Assembly: GCA_027493625.1 (NCBI GenBank)
Contig: JAOSKM010000002.1
Coordinates: 868,001 to 932,000 of the forward strand
From: Planctomycetota bacterium
Lineage (GTDB): Bacteria; Planctomycetota; UBA8742; UBA2392
DNA: 64,000 nucleotides
Direction: 5' to 3'
In this document: piece after piece, positions 30,501-37,230 of the stretch
How the letters are laid out: the number at the start of each line of letters is the position of its first letter
Numbering within the stretch: position 1 is the first letter of the stretch
Made by a program: the position numbers and the translations under genes
Notes under the pieces: model-generated
The model's database searches: none
Told to the model about the DNA's origin: nothing
Seen by the model: the letters and a program-made list of their open reading frames with translations, nothing else

Positions 30501-30674
30501 GGCTGCGAGCCCGCCGGCCTCGGTCATGATCACGACCTGGGGCGCATTGAGCTCGGGGAACACGTCGACCGGTACTTCGCGGTAGTTCAGACCGGCGTAG
30601 ATCACCACCGCCGCGGCCAGCACCACTACCAACGCGGAGTTCTTGAGCGAGAATCCGATGACTTTCTGGAACAC
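27513..30674 (-). CDS. czcA: CzcA-like heavy-metal RND efflux permease
   Basis: 1053 residues, an intact frame and normal length. HME-RND features: VPVDVFPELNAPQVVIMTEA at the first periplasmic loop, helix 4 LAVAIGELVDDAIIDVENVF with two adjacent Asp, GTRFLPDFNEGTFTVFLMAP at the second loop, and LFGIAVRNGILLVAHYQHL in helix 10. Metal specificity cannot be fixed; the VDDAI motif is close to Co/Zn/Cd-type CzcA rather than CusA. Cotranscribed with czcC and czcB homologues upstream (8-base gap) and the His-rich lipoprotein downstream. Confidence 0.9.
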   Translation of the reverse strand: MFQKVIGFSLKNSALVVVLAAAVVIYAGLNYREVPVDVFPELNAPQVVIMTEAGGLAADEVEQYVTFPIETAVNGLPGVRRVRSSSAISLSIVWVEFEFGQDIYRARQLVTERLASVEEDLPEQVHAEIAPITGISGEVMLISISSPEGTVSDLELRAYAEFDLRNRLLAIPGIAQVVAIGGELPEYQVNVRQDRLRLYGLTLPEVTEAAAKAHTIASAGYLPNHEGKELPLRQNGRVESIEDIRSTLIKYHKGAPVTLGDVADVQFAGAPKRGTGAEGGVASVVVSIQKSPGTNTLQLTERLDEALDQADASKPEGLVINRQVMRQSDFIGYAVNNVLHVLRDAAILVAILLVLFLMNVRTTVITLTALPLSLAIALLLLWWLGLNINVMTLGGLAVAIGELVDDAIIDVENVFRRLRENRMRPPEAQLSHTEVVFQGSNEIRSSIVFATIIIALVFVPLLFLQGLEGRFFRPLGLAYIISILASLVVAVTVTPAMCKLLLKKAKTEGHERDSFVARNLKKLYAPALRTAIKLRWLLVVLALAGTLGSVWLGSTFGTRFLPDFNEGTFTVFLMAPPGTSLEESNRLAFGVEQNLSKIEGVRAVVRRTGRAERDEHAEPVSSSEIEVSVMQGHSKDEVRRQIDEILAQVPGITTMIGQPIEHRLSHILSGTPAAIAINVYGDDLDVLRKIAREVETELKQVPGTRDVAANREVMIETVPITYRRADLARYGLTPADAAAQVEAAFNGVAVSDINQGTRTFRLVVRLAPDQRENPEQVKDLILVGRDGAQVRLREVADIGIEMASNLIARENARRKAVISCNVAEGYNLGHLVEEVRGRVDPIVHKHGYSVHYGGQFEAQQSASRTIYLMGAGVVLAILFLLYLALRSLKAALLVMVNLPLALIGGIVAIFISESPDVLANLKALVGMGRYVAPVISIASMVGFVTLFGIAVRNGILLVAHYQHLQAEGLPLREAVLKGSSERLIPILMTALAAVLGLVPLAMAAGEPGSELLAPLAVVVLGGLVSSTFLNLIVVPAGYVLIHPDKPEPEGETT

Positions 30675-30682
30675 GCGTTCTC

Positions 30683-32200
30683 CTAGTGGTCAGCGCCTTC
30701 GTGGAACGTGCCGTCGGCATGGAAGTGGCCGCCCTTGGGGGCTTTGCCGCTGCCGGTCAGCTTCAGTTCATACACGCCGTCCAGCACCACCTCGCTGCCT
30801 TCCATCACGCCGTCGTAGATCACGATCCAGCGCCCGTCGCTGGGGCCCAGGGCGGGCGTGGCGCGGATGGCCTTGTCGCGGTTAGCCGAGTCGCGCACGA
30901 ACACGATTTTCTCGAGACCGTCCTGGACCACGCAGCGCAGCGGGATCGCCAGCTCAGGAGTCGCCGAGGGCTTGTACACCACCTCGGCCTCGGCCGAGAT
31001 GCCGGGACGCGCCCAGGCGGGCAGTTGCTCGAAGGTGATCAGCAGGTCCAGCACGCGCTCGTCGGGGTCGGCCTCGATGGGCAGGTGCAGCGTGCCCTGG
31101 GCGGTTTCCGCCCGTTCCAGGCTGCCTCCCTGCGGCGGCACGACGCGCGCCCGCAGGCCTTCTTTCAGCAGTCCCAAGTCGCTCTGCAGCGCGCGGGCCC
31201 GGAAGCGCAGTTGCGCGAGGTCAACCGTCGAGAGCAGCGCGCTGTTGGCGTCCACCCAGGCGCCGCTGGTGGCGGAGATCCGCTCGACGGTGCCGGGTGC
31301 TGACGCGGTCACGGTCAGAGTATCCAGGCCGCGCCAGGCGTCGCCGGCGCTCAACGTCTCCAGCGGCAGGCCAAGCGTGCCGGCCGCCGCCCGCAATGTG
31401 CGTTCAAAGGCATCCTGCGCGTTGCGGATTTCGAGGTTGGCAGCCGTGATGCGCAGATCCAGCACCGGCAGCACCTGGCTGCGCTCGGCCTGTTCGGCCT
31501 GCAGGGCCGCGCTCTGCCCACGGATTTCGGCGCTGCGCTCGCTTTCCTCGGCGACACCCGCGAGCGCGGTTTTGAGCTGGCCGCGAGCCTCCGCGAGCTC
31601 CGAGGCCTTGCCGGCGCCCTGGCGCTGCAATTCCTCAAGTTCATCGACGCGCGCCTGCCAGTGATCGCGTGCCTCCGACAGCCTTGCCAGGTGCTCCGCG
31701 CTGGCGTCCTGCAGCTCCTGCTGCGCGGCCAGGCGCGCAGGGTACTGCTTCAGCACCTCCTGCGCGGCCGTGCGCTCCGACTCAAGCACCGCCAGGCCCG
31801 CCTGCAACTGCGTCACCGCGGCCTGCGCCGCCGCGAGCTCCTGCTGCACGCGGCGCCACTCCGGCACTTCCAGCGTGAACAGCGGCGTGCCCGCTTCAAC
31901 TACCTGGTACTGCCGCACCAGCAGCTGCACGCGGCCGGGCAGCATGGCCTGGTAGTCGCGGCGCGCCTCGGGCGGGCTCTCGAAGAAGCCGGGCGCGCGC
32001 AGGGTCTGTTCCACACGGCGCGACTCGACCTTGACGAAGGTCAGGCCAAGGTTGTCCACCACCTTGGGCGGGATGTCGATGCGGTTGGTGATCTCGACCG
32101 GCGCGGTATCGCCGCCCGTTGCCGGGGGTGGCGGCGGTGTCTCGGCCGTGCAGGCCGACAGGATCAGCAACAGCAACAGGCTGATTGCGTTCCTAGTCAT
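30683..32200 (-). CDS. czcB: CzcB-like RND periplasmic adaptor lipoprotein
   Basis: 505 residues. Lipobox LILSACT after MTRNAISLLLL. The domains are lipoyl-like (AMLPGRVQLLVRQYQVVEAG), a very long coiled-coil hairpin (about residues 125-300, rich in Ala/Glu/Gln: QELAAAQAAVTQLQAGLAVL), a second lipoyl half (VTASAPGTVERISATSGAWV) and a beta-barrel. The hairpin is longer than in CzcB. The C-terminus KGGHFHADGTFHEGADH adds a His-rich metal-binding tail. It bridges CzcA and CzcC; its ATG is 8 bases inside the czcC-like gene. Confidence 0.88.
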   Translation of the reverse strand: MTRNAISLLLLLILSACTAETPPPPPATGGDTAPVEITNRIDIPPKVVDNLGLTFVKVESRRVEQTLRAPGFFESPPEARRDYQAMLPGRVQLLVRQYQVVEAGTPLFTLEVPEWRRVQQELAAAQAAVTQLQAGLAVLESERTAAQEVLKQYPARLAAQQELQDASAEHLARLSEARDHWQARVDELEELQRQGAGKASELAEARGQLKTALAGVAEESERSAEIRGQSAALQAEQAERSQVLPVLDLRITAANLEIRNAQDAFERTLRAAAGTLGLPLETLSAGDAWRGLDTLTVTASAPGTVERISATSGAWVDANSALLSTVDLAQLRFRARALQSDLGLLKEGLRARVVPPQGGSLERAETAQGTLHLPIEADPDERVLDLLITFEQLPAWARPGISAEAEVVYKPSATPELAIPLRCVVQDGLEKIVFVRDSANRDKAIRATPALGPSDGRWIVIYDGVMEGSEVVLDGVYELKLTGSGKAPKGGHFHADGTFHEGADH

Positions 32201-33588
32201 CCTGTTCCTCCTTAGGCTCCGGCTTGAAGCTGGGGCCGAGCAGCGCGATGACCTGCTCGCGAGCCAGGGACTCGGCCAGGGTGGCCTCGAGAACCTGCAC
32301 GCGCGCCTCGTGGCGGCGGGTCAGAGCGTCAAGCTGTACCATGGCGTCGAATTCGCCGAGCTCGGCCAGGCGGCCGGCGTCGGCCACCTGGTCGTCCGTG
32401 AGGGGCGCCAGCTCGCGGGTGATGAAGTCGCGGCGCTGGCGCGCGGCGTTCAGCTGCGCCTCGGCGCGCGTCAGCGCGTGCAGCAGGCGCTCGAGTTCGC
32501 CCTCGAACTCGGCGCGCACGGCCAGCCGCCTGGCGCGGGCGCGGGCAATGCCTTCCTTGTTCAGGTTGATGATCGGGATCGGCAGGCCAAAGCCGATGCC
32601 GATGCGCGACTGGCCTTCTTCAATTTCGTAGCTGGGGCCGATCGAGAGATCCGGGTACTGCTTGTGGATCTCGAGCCGGAACTGCTGCTCAGCCGTCTCG
32701 TACTCGGCGCGTTTCACGGCCAGGGCCGGGTTTCGCCCGGCTACGGTTTTCTCGCGTTCGGCGGGCAGGGGCTGCTCGGGTGAAAGCGTGGTCTTGAGCT
32801 GCAGCGGCGCTTCCGGGGCGAGTCCCAGCAGCTCGCGGAGTTGAAGTTCATGTTCGCGCTGTTCGCCGCGCAGGGCCAGCAGCTCCGCGCGTCGCGCCGC
32901 CAGCTCCAGAGCGAACATGCGCGCGTCCAGCGAGGTCAGCTCGCCAGCGGCGGTCAGGCGATCCGCGGTCTGCTTCACTTTTTCGACTTGCGAGATGTAG
33001 TCCTCGGTCAGGCGGACCTGCTCGGTGATGGCGGCGTGGCGGTTCCATGCCTGGCGCAACTCGACCAGGATTTCCCATTCGCGCGCGATGGCCACCTGGA
33101 TCGCCACGTCGTGTTGAGCGTAGGCCAGGTCCTCGCGCACGCCCGGGCTGCCGGAGAACGGGATGGTGAACGAGATGCCCGCGCCCAGGATCCAGGGTTG
33201 CGAGATGCTGTCGATGATCCACATGGCGTCGACGGAAAGCTCCGGGTCTTCCCAGCGGCCGGCTTCGCGGGCGCCGGCCAGCTCGGCGTCGGCGTGCAGG
33301 CGGGCGGTGCGCAGGTCGGGGGTTGAAGAACAGGGCGATCACCTCGGCCTCAGGCAGCGAGATGCCGTCGCGCAGGTCGTACTTTCCGCGCGGGCGCGAG
33401 TCGCGCTCGGCCAGGCGTGCGGCGTAGGCGACGACGCTCTCGGATGCGGGATCGCGCTCGTGCCACGTCTGCAGGTGCGCCTCGGGGTCGAGGGGCATGG
33501 GGTCGTAGCCCTGGCAACCCGCCAGTAAAGCGGCGAGCACGGCGAATGAGATCACGGACTTGATGGCAGTCTCCTGGTCAAGTGACAC
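32193..33588 (-). CDS. czcC: CzcC-like outer-membrane efflux protein (one frameshift)
   Basis: About 464 residues after removing one base of the G-run at 33318-33322, which joins ALFFNPDLRTARLHADAELA. Lipobox AALLAGCQGYDP. The helical repeats of outer-membrane efflux proteins are clear: NPDLRTARLHADAELAGARE (helix 1) and YETAEQQFRLEIHKQYPDLS, SRIGIGFGLPIPIINLNKEG in the second repeat. It forms the outer channel for the Czc-like pump. Follows the small Cys/His leader gene after 42 bases. Confidence 0.86.
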
Positions 33589-33630
33589 GACAACACCCCG
33601 ACGCGACGGCGCCGAGGTTCGTTGGTGTCA

Positions 33631-34032
33631 CTAGATCAGGAGCAGTGTTGTGCCCACGCGCGGCACTAGAGGTGGCGGCCTCGGGTTCTTCGGCAGCGCG
33701 GGCAGCAGCACCGGCGGCTGCAGCATGGAGGTGCTGAGCAGGCAAGTGTGAGGCGGCAGCGGTGCGTACTCCGGTGCCGTGTTCAACAGCGGCGAAAGCT
33801 GAGACTGCGCCACGCCATCAACATGGTGACAGTGGCTGGGTTCGTCTTCGGGCTCTGGCTGTTGGTGGTTGTGGCCGCAGTGCTGCGCCGCGGGCTGCGG
33901 CGCCGGGCGCATGTGTGCGGCCTGGGGCGCCAGCAGGTCACACAGCTTCAGGCTGTGAAGCAGGCCGTCTATGCTGAGGCCGGGCGCGACGGCCAGACTT
34001 ACGGCGAGCAGGATGTTCAACAGCTTGATCAT
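33631..34032 (-). CDS. small secreted Cys/His-rich leader protein of the czc-like operon
   Basis: 133 residues: signal peptide MIKLLNILLAVSLAVAPG, a Cys/His-rich middle (QHCGHNHQQPEPEDEPSHCHH) and a Pro-rich C-terminal tail ending RPPPLVPRVGTTLLLI. The plan and the tail (PPP-x-L-V-x-R-x-x-x-L-x-I) match the leader of the copper operon at 26505-26933, though identity is low. Like CzcI, it precedes czcC. The matched MerR-type promoter lies directly upstream, again without room for a 5' untranslated region. Likely role: periplasmic metal binding or sensing; inference. Confidence 0.7.
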   Translation of the reverse strand: MIKLLNILLAVSLAVAPGLSIDGLLHSLKLCDLLAPQAAHMRPAPQPAAQHCGHNHQQPEPEDEPSHCHHVDGVAQSQLSPLLNTAPEYAPLPPHTCLLSTSMLQPPVLLPALPKNPRPPPLVPRVGTTLLLI

Positions 34033-34040
34033 GCGCTAAC

Positions 34041-34071
34041 ACCATAACGCCGTAGGGGGCTACGGGTTCAA
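34041..34071 (-). promoter_or_regulatory. MerR-type metal-responsive promoter (czc-like operon)
   Basis: Minus strand: TTGAAC, 19-base spacer, TATGGT. The spacer holds a perfect CCGTAG-CCCC-CTACGG dyad. Twelve bases from the -35 into the dyad (TTGAACCCGTAG) are identical to the promoter at 26940-26970, and CTACG and CGTTA also match. The ATG is 8 bases after the -10 box. Confidence 0.82.
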
Positions 34072-34101
34072 CCAAAATTCGAGAATTGAAGTGTCTGATA
34101 A

Positions 34102-34593
34102 TCAGCCCTGGGCGGTGCGCGTCGTGCTGCGGCCGGCCTTGCGCGCCTCGTAGCGCTCTTTTGCTTCCTTATTAAGGCGGTGGTCGCGCTCGGTCTCGAG
34201 CTCGACCTGCGGGATCGGCACCGGCCGATTGTCATCACCAACGGCCACGAAGCTGAAGAAGGCCTCGCACACCAGTTGGCGATCGCCGCTGCGCGGTTCC
34301 TCGGCGTAGGCCTCCACGTAGATTTCCATGCTGGTGCGGGCGGTGAAGTGCACACGGCCGGTGAGGTCGAGGATGTAGCCGTTGCGCACGGGCGCGACGA
34401 AGTCCACTTTGTCAATGCTGACGGTGACGCAGTCCTGGCGCGTGTGGCGCAGGGCCGCCATGGCCGCCACACGGTCCGCCATGGAAAGCAACTGCCCGCC
34501 GAACAGTGTGCCGTGGCGGTTGAGGTCGCTGGGGGTAACGATCCAGGTGAGGTGGCTTTCGCTCTCGCTGGCTTTCTTCGCTTCAGTGGACAC
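34102..34593 (-). CDS. acyl-CoA thioesterase, YciA-like hotdog fold
   Basis: 163 residues from a GTG at 34593, chosen because AGGAG lies 5 bases upstream; longer forms read into the GTGGGAC repeat. The hotdog helix is LNRHGTLFGGQLLSMADRVA, with conserved Asn/Gly-rich turn and Asp; then TVSIDKVDFVAPVRNGYIL and MEIYVEAYAEEP strands, as in YciA/BFIT-type hexameric thioesterases. It hydrolyses acyl-CoA to the free acid, probably to balance CoA pools. The C-terminal 30 residues are basic. Divergent from the YkgJ-like gene. Confidence 0.85.
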   Translation of the reverse strand: MSTEAKKASESESHLTWIVTPSDLNRHGTLFGGQLLSMADRVAAMAALRHTRQDCVTVSIDKVDFVAPVRNGYILDLTGRVHFTARTSMEIYVEAYAEEPRSGDRQLVCEAFFSFVAVGDDNRPVPIPQVELETERDHRLNKEAKERYEARKAGRSTTRTAQG

Positions 34594-34602
34594 GCGGACT
34601 CC

Positions 34603-34690
34603 TGTGGCGTGGGACATATGGGACTCGTGGGACCAGTGGGACAGGTGAGACAGGCGTTTCACACACCAGACCCACTTGCCCCACCGACTC
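34603..34690. repeat. 9-base-phased GTGGGAC array
   Basis: GTGGGAC or a close variant occurs five times at about 9-base steps (GGGACATATGGGACTCGTGG through GTGAGACAGG), followed by the partial complement CCCACTTGCCCCACC. A related array lies at 61187-61245. Confidence 0.7.
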
Positions 34691-34726
34691 TGTTGCGCAT
34701 TTTGCCCAGCACACAACAATACTGCC

Positions 34727-35341
34727 ATGGACGTTACCGGCCATCCTTTGATCGCCCAACTCCAGCAGGTGTGCGACCAGGCCAATGCCGAGTTTGACCG
34801 CGGGCTGGCCGTGCACGGTGCGCGTATTCATTGCGCGCCGGGTTGCAGCTCTTGCTGTTCGCAGATTTTCCAGATCACCGAGGTCGAGGCCGCGCGCATT
34901 TCGGCCTGGGTGAAAGCGCTGCCCGAGGCGGCACGCGCGGCTTTGCAGGCTCGGGCGCGCGTCAACCTGGCCGAGCGCGCGAGGCTGTTTGACGGCCCCG
35001 AGCAGTGGGGGAGCAGTGCGCCACGCGGCCGGGGCACTCCCTGCCCCGCACTCACCGAGGCCGGCGCCTGCGGTATGTACGAGGCGCGGCCGATCATGTG
35101 CCGCAAGTTCGGCGTGCCGATCTTCAACCCGGACCGGCCTGATCGAGTAATGGCCTGCGAGCTGAACTTTGCCGATGGCGAGGCGATCGAAGATCCCGAC
35201 CTGGTGGAAAACCAGACCGCCCTGTACCGCGCCCAGCAGGCCCTGCAGGCCGCGTACAACGACGCCGGCGGCCGGCGCGACGAACGGCCGATCTGCATCG
35301 CGCGTGCGATGGTTGAGGACTTCACGATCTACCTGCCGTGA
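34727..35341 (+). CDS. YkgJ-family cysteine-cluster protein
   Basis: 204 residues. Cys pattern of the zinc- or iron-chelating CxCxxCC family: CAPGCSSCC near residue 35, then CPALTEAGACGMYEARPIMC around 105-125 and further C at 144 and 187. The family is thought to hold an Fe-S or Zn site; biochemical function is largely unknown. No operon partner on the same strand until ptsI 118 bases downstream. Confidence 0.82.
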   Translation: MDVTGHPLIAQLQQVCDQANAEFDRGLAVHGARIHCAPGCSSCCSQIFQITEVEAARISAWVKALPEAARAALQARARVNLAERARLFDGPEQWGSSAPRGRGTPCPALTEAGACGMYEARPIMCRKFGVPIFNPDRPDRVMACELNFADGEAIEDPDLVENQTALYRAQQALQAAYNDAGGRRDERPICIARAMVEDFTIYLP

Positions 35342-35459
35342 AAATCCGCACGGGGGCAGACTCGCGTCGCGCCGCTTGCTATAAAAACCGCCAGTTTCGC
35401 CGGGCCGGAAGAGATGGTCGCCTTCGCGCACTCTTCCCCGTTGGCTCGCGGGAGAACGG

Positions 35460-37211
35460 ATGGAAATCAAGAACGGCATCCCGGTGTCGCCGGGCGTCGC
35501 CATCGCGCCGGCGTTGGTGCTGGATTCGGAATCGTTCCGGATCCCGCGCCGCTTCATCCGCAAGGATGAAGTGGACACCGAGCTCAAGCGCTTTGAGCTC
35601 GCGCGCACCAAGGCCATTGAGGAAATCGCGGAGATCCGCGACAGCGTGCATTCCGTCGCCAAGGACGAGGTGGGGCTGATCTTCGATGCGCACTTGCGCA
35701 TGCTGGAAGACCCGCTGATCACCCGCGAGATCCCCGAGAAAATCCGCGGCAAGCGCTACACGCCCGAGTACGCGGTCAGCCGCGTGTTCAAGAAGATCAT
35801 CAAGCCGATCAAGGAAATCAACGACGCCTACTTCCTGCAGCGCGTCAACGACTTCTACGACATCCAGAAGCGCCTGCTGCGCAACCTGCTGGGCCAGCGC
35901 GCCCACGACCTGACCAAGCTGGACCGCAAGGTGGTGGTGGTCGCCCACGACCTCACGCCCAGCCAGACCGCCACGCTCGACAAGAAAATGGTCGCCGGCT
36001 TCATCACCGACGTCGGCGGCGCCACCAGCCACACCGCCATCCTGGCCAACGCGCTCGGCATCCCGGCCGTGGTGGGCCTCGGCACCATCACCAGCGACAT
36101 CAGCGGCGGCGACGTGGTGATCGTGGACGGCAAGTCCGGCCGCGTGATCGTGAACCCGGACGACGCCACGCACTCGAAGTACGAAGCGCGCGGCAAGGGC
36201 TACATCGACCGCGAAAAGCGCATGTTCGAGGCGGCCGCCAAGGCCGAGCGCACGACGCGCGACGGCACGGCGGTCAACCTGTACGCGAACATCGAGTGGG
36301 ACGACGAGATCGAGCAGGCCATCAAGCTGGGCGGCGACGGCGTGGGCCTGTTCCGCACCGAGTTCATTTACAGCAAGTTCGGCGCTCACCCCACGGAGGA
36401 CCAGCATTTCGAGGTGTACAAGCGCGCGCTGGGAATGCTGGACGGGCGGCCGCTGACCCTGCGCACCATGGACTTCGGCGCCGACAAGTTCGCCAGCGAG
36501 GTGGGGCTGGAGCGCGAAGAGAACCCGTTCCTGGGCTGCCGCAGCATCCGCCTGAGCCTGCGCCAGCCGCACCTGCTGATCACCCAGCTGCGCGCGGCGC
36601 TGCGCGTCTCGATGCTGGGCAGCGTGCGGATCATGCTGCCGATGGTGGGCTCGATCGAGGAGTTCCGTCAGGCGCGCATGATTTACGAGAACGTGAAGTC
36701 CGACCTGGCCCGCGAAGGCTCCCAGTTCAAGCCCGACGTGCTGTTGGGCATGATGGTTGAGGTGCCCTCCGCGGCGCTTACCATCGACAGCTTCATGCAG
36801 GACGCCGACTTCTTCAGTATCGGCACCAACGACCTGGTGCAGTACACGCTGGCCGTGGACCGCAACAACCAGTACGTCGCCAACCTGTTCAAGCACACCA
36901 ACCCGGCTGTGCTGCGGCTGGTGAAGCTGGTGATCGACACGGCCGTGAAGCACAACAAGCCGGTCAGCGTATGCGGCGAGATGGCTGGCGAGGCGCGTTT
37001 TGCGGTGCTGCTGCTGGGATTCGGCCTGCGTGACTTCAGCGTGGGGCCGACCAGCCTGCCCGAACTGCGCACGCTGCTGAGCCGCGTGACGGTCGCGGAA
37101 GCCGTCGCGCTGGCGGAAAAGGCCATGGCGCTCAGCGCCGCGGACGAAATCAATGAACTCCTGGAGGCCGAAGTGGAACGCCTGCTGCCCAGCGAAGAAT
37201 TCGGGGAGTAG
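35460..37211 (+). CDS. ptsI: phosphoenolpyruvate-protein phosphotransferase (PTS enzyme I)
   Basis: 583 residues, full length. Phosphohistidine domain VGGATSHTAILANALGIPAV (catalytic His near 188), PEP-binding TIM barrel with GGDGVGLFRTEFIY, RTMDFGADK, NPFLGCRSIR, MLPMVGSIEEF, FFSIGTNDLVQYTLAVDR and the catalytic VSVCGEMAGE. It takes phosphate from PEP to HPr. No HPr, HPr kinase or sugar EII is present in the window, so it may serve a regulatory PTS. The mscS-like gene follows after 19 bases, probably cotranscribed. Confidence 0.94.
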   Translation: MEIKNGIPVSPGVAIAPALVLDSESFRIPRRFIRKDEVDTELKRFELARTKAIEEIAEIRDSVHSVAKDEVGLIFDAHLRMLEDPLITREIPEKIRGKRYTPEYAVSRVFKKIIKPIKEINDAYFLQRVNDFYDIQKRLLRNLLGQRAHDLTKLDRKVVVVAHDLTPSQTATLDKKMVAGFITDVGGATSHTAILANALGIPAVVGLGTITSDISGGDVVIVDGKSGRVIVNPDDATHSKYEARGKGYIDREKRMFEAAAKAERTTRDGTAVNLYANIEWDDEIEQAIKLGGDGVGLFRTEFIYSKFGAHPTEDQHFEVYKRALGMLDGRPLTLRTMDFGADKFASEVGLEREENPFLGCRSIRLSLRQPHLLITQLRAALRVSMLGSVRIMLPMVGSIEEFRQARMIYENVKSDLAREGSQFKPDVLLGMMVEVPSAALTIDSFMQDADFFSIGTNDLVQYTLAVDRNNQYVANLFKHTNPAVLRLVKLVIDTAVKHNKPVSVCGEMAGEARFAVLLLGFGLRDFSVGPTSLPELRTLLSRVTVAEAVALAEKAMALSAADEINELLEAEVERLLPSEEFGE

Positions 37212-37230
37212 GCGGGAAGGAAAACGAGCA

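Noticed and set aside
27411-30686. A 1091-codon plus-strand frame opposite czcA
   Set aside because: Antisense to an intact RND permease; composition is His/Gln/Arg-rich shadow sequence.
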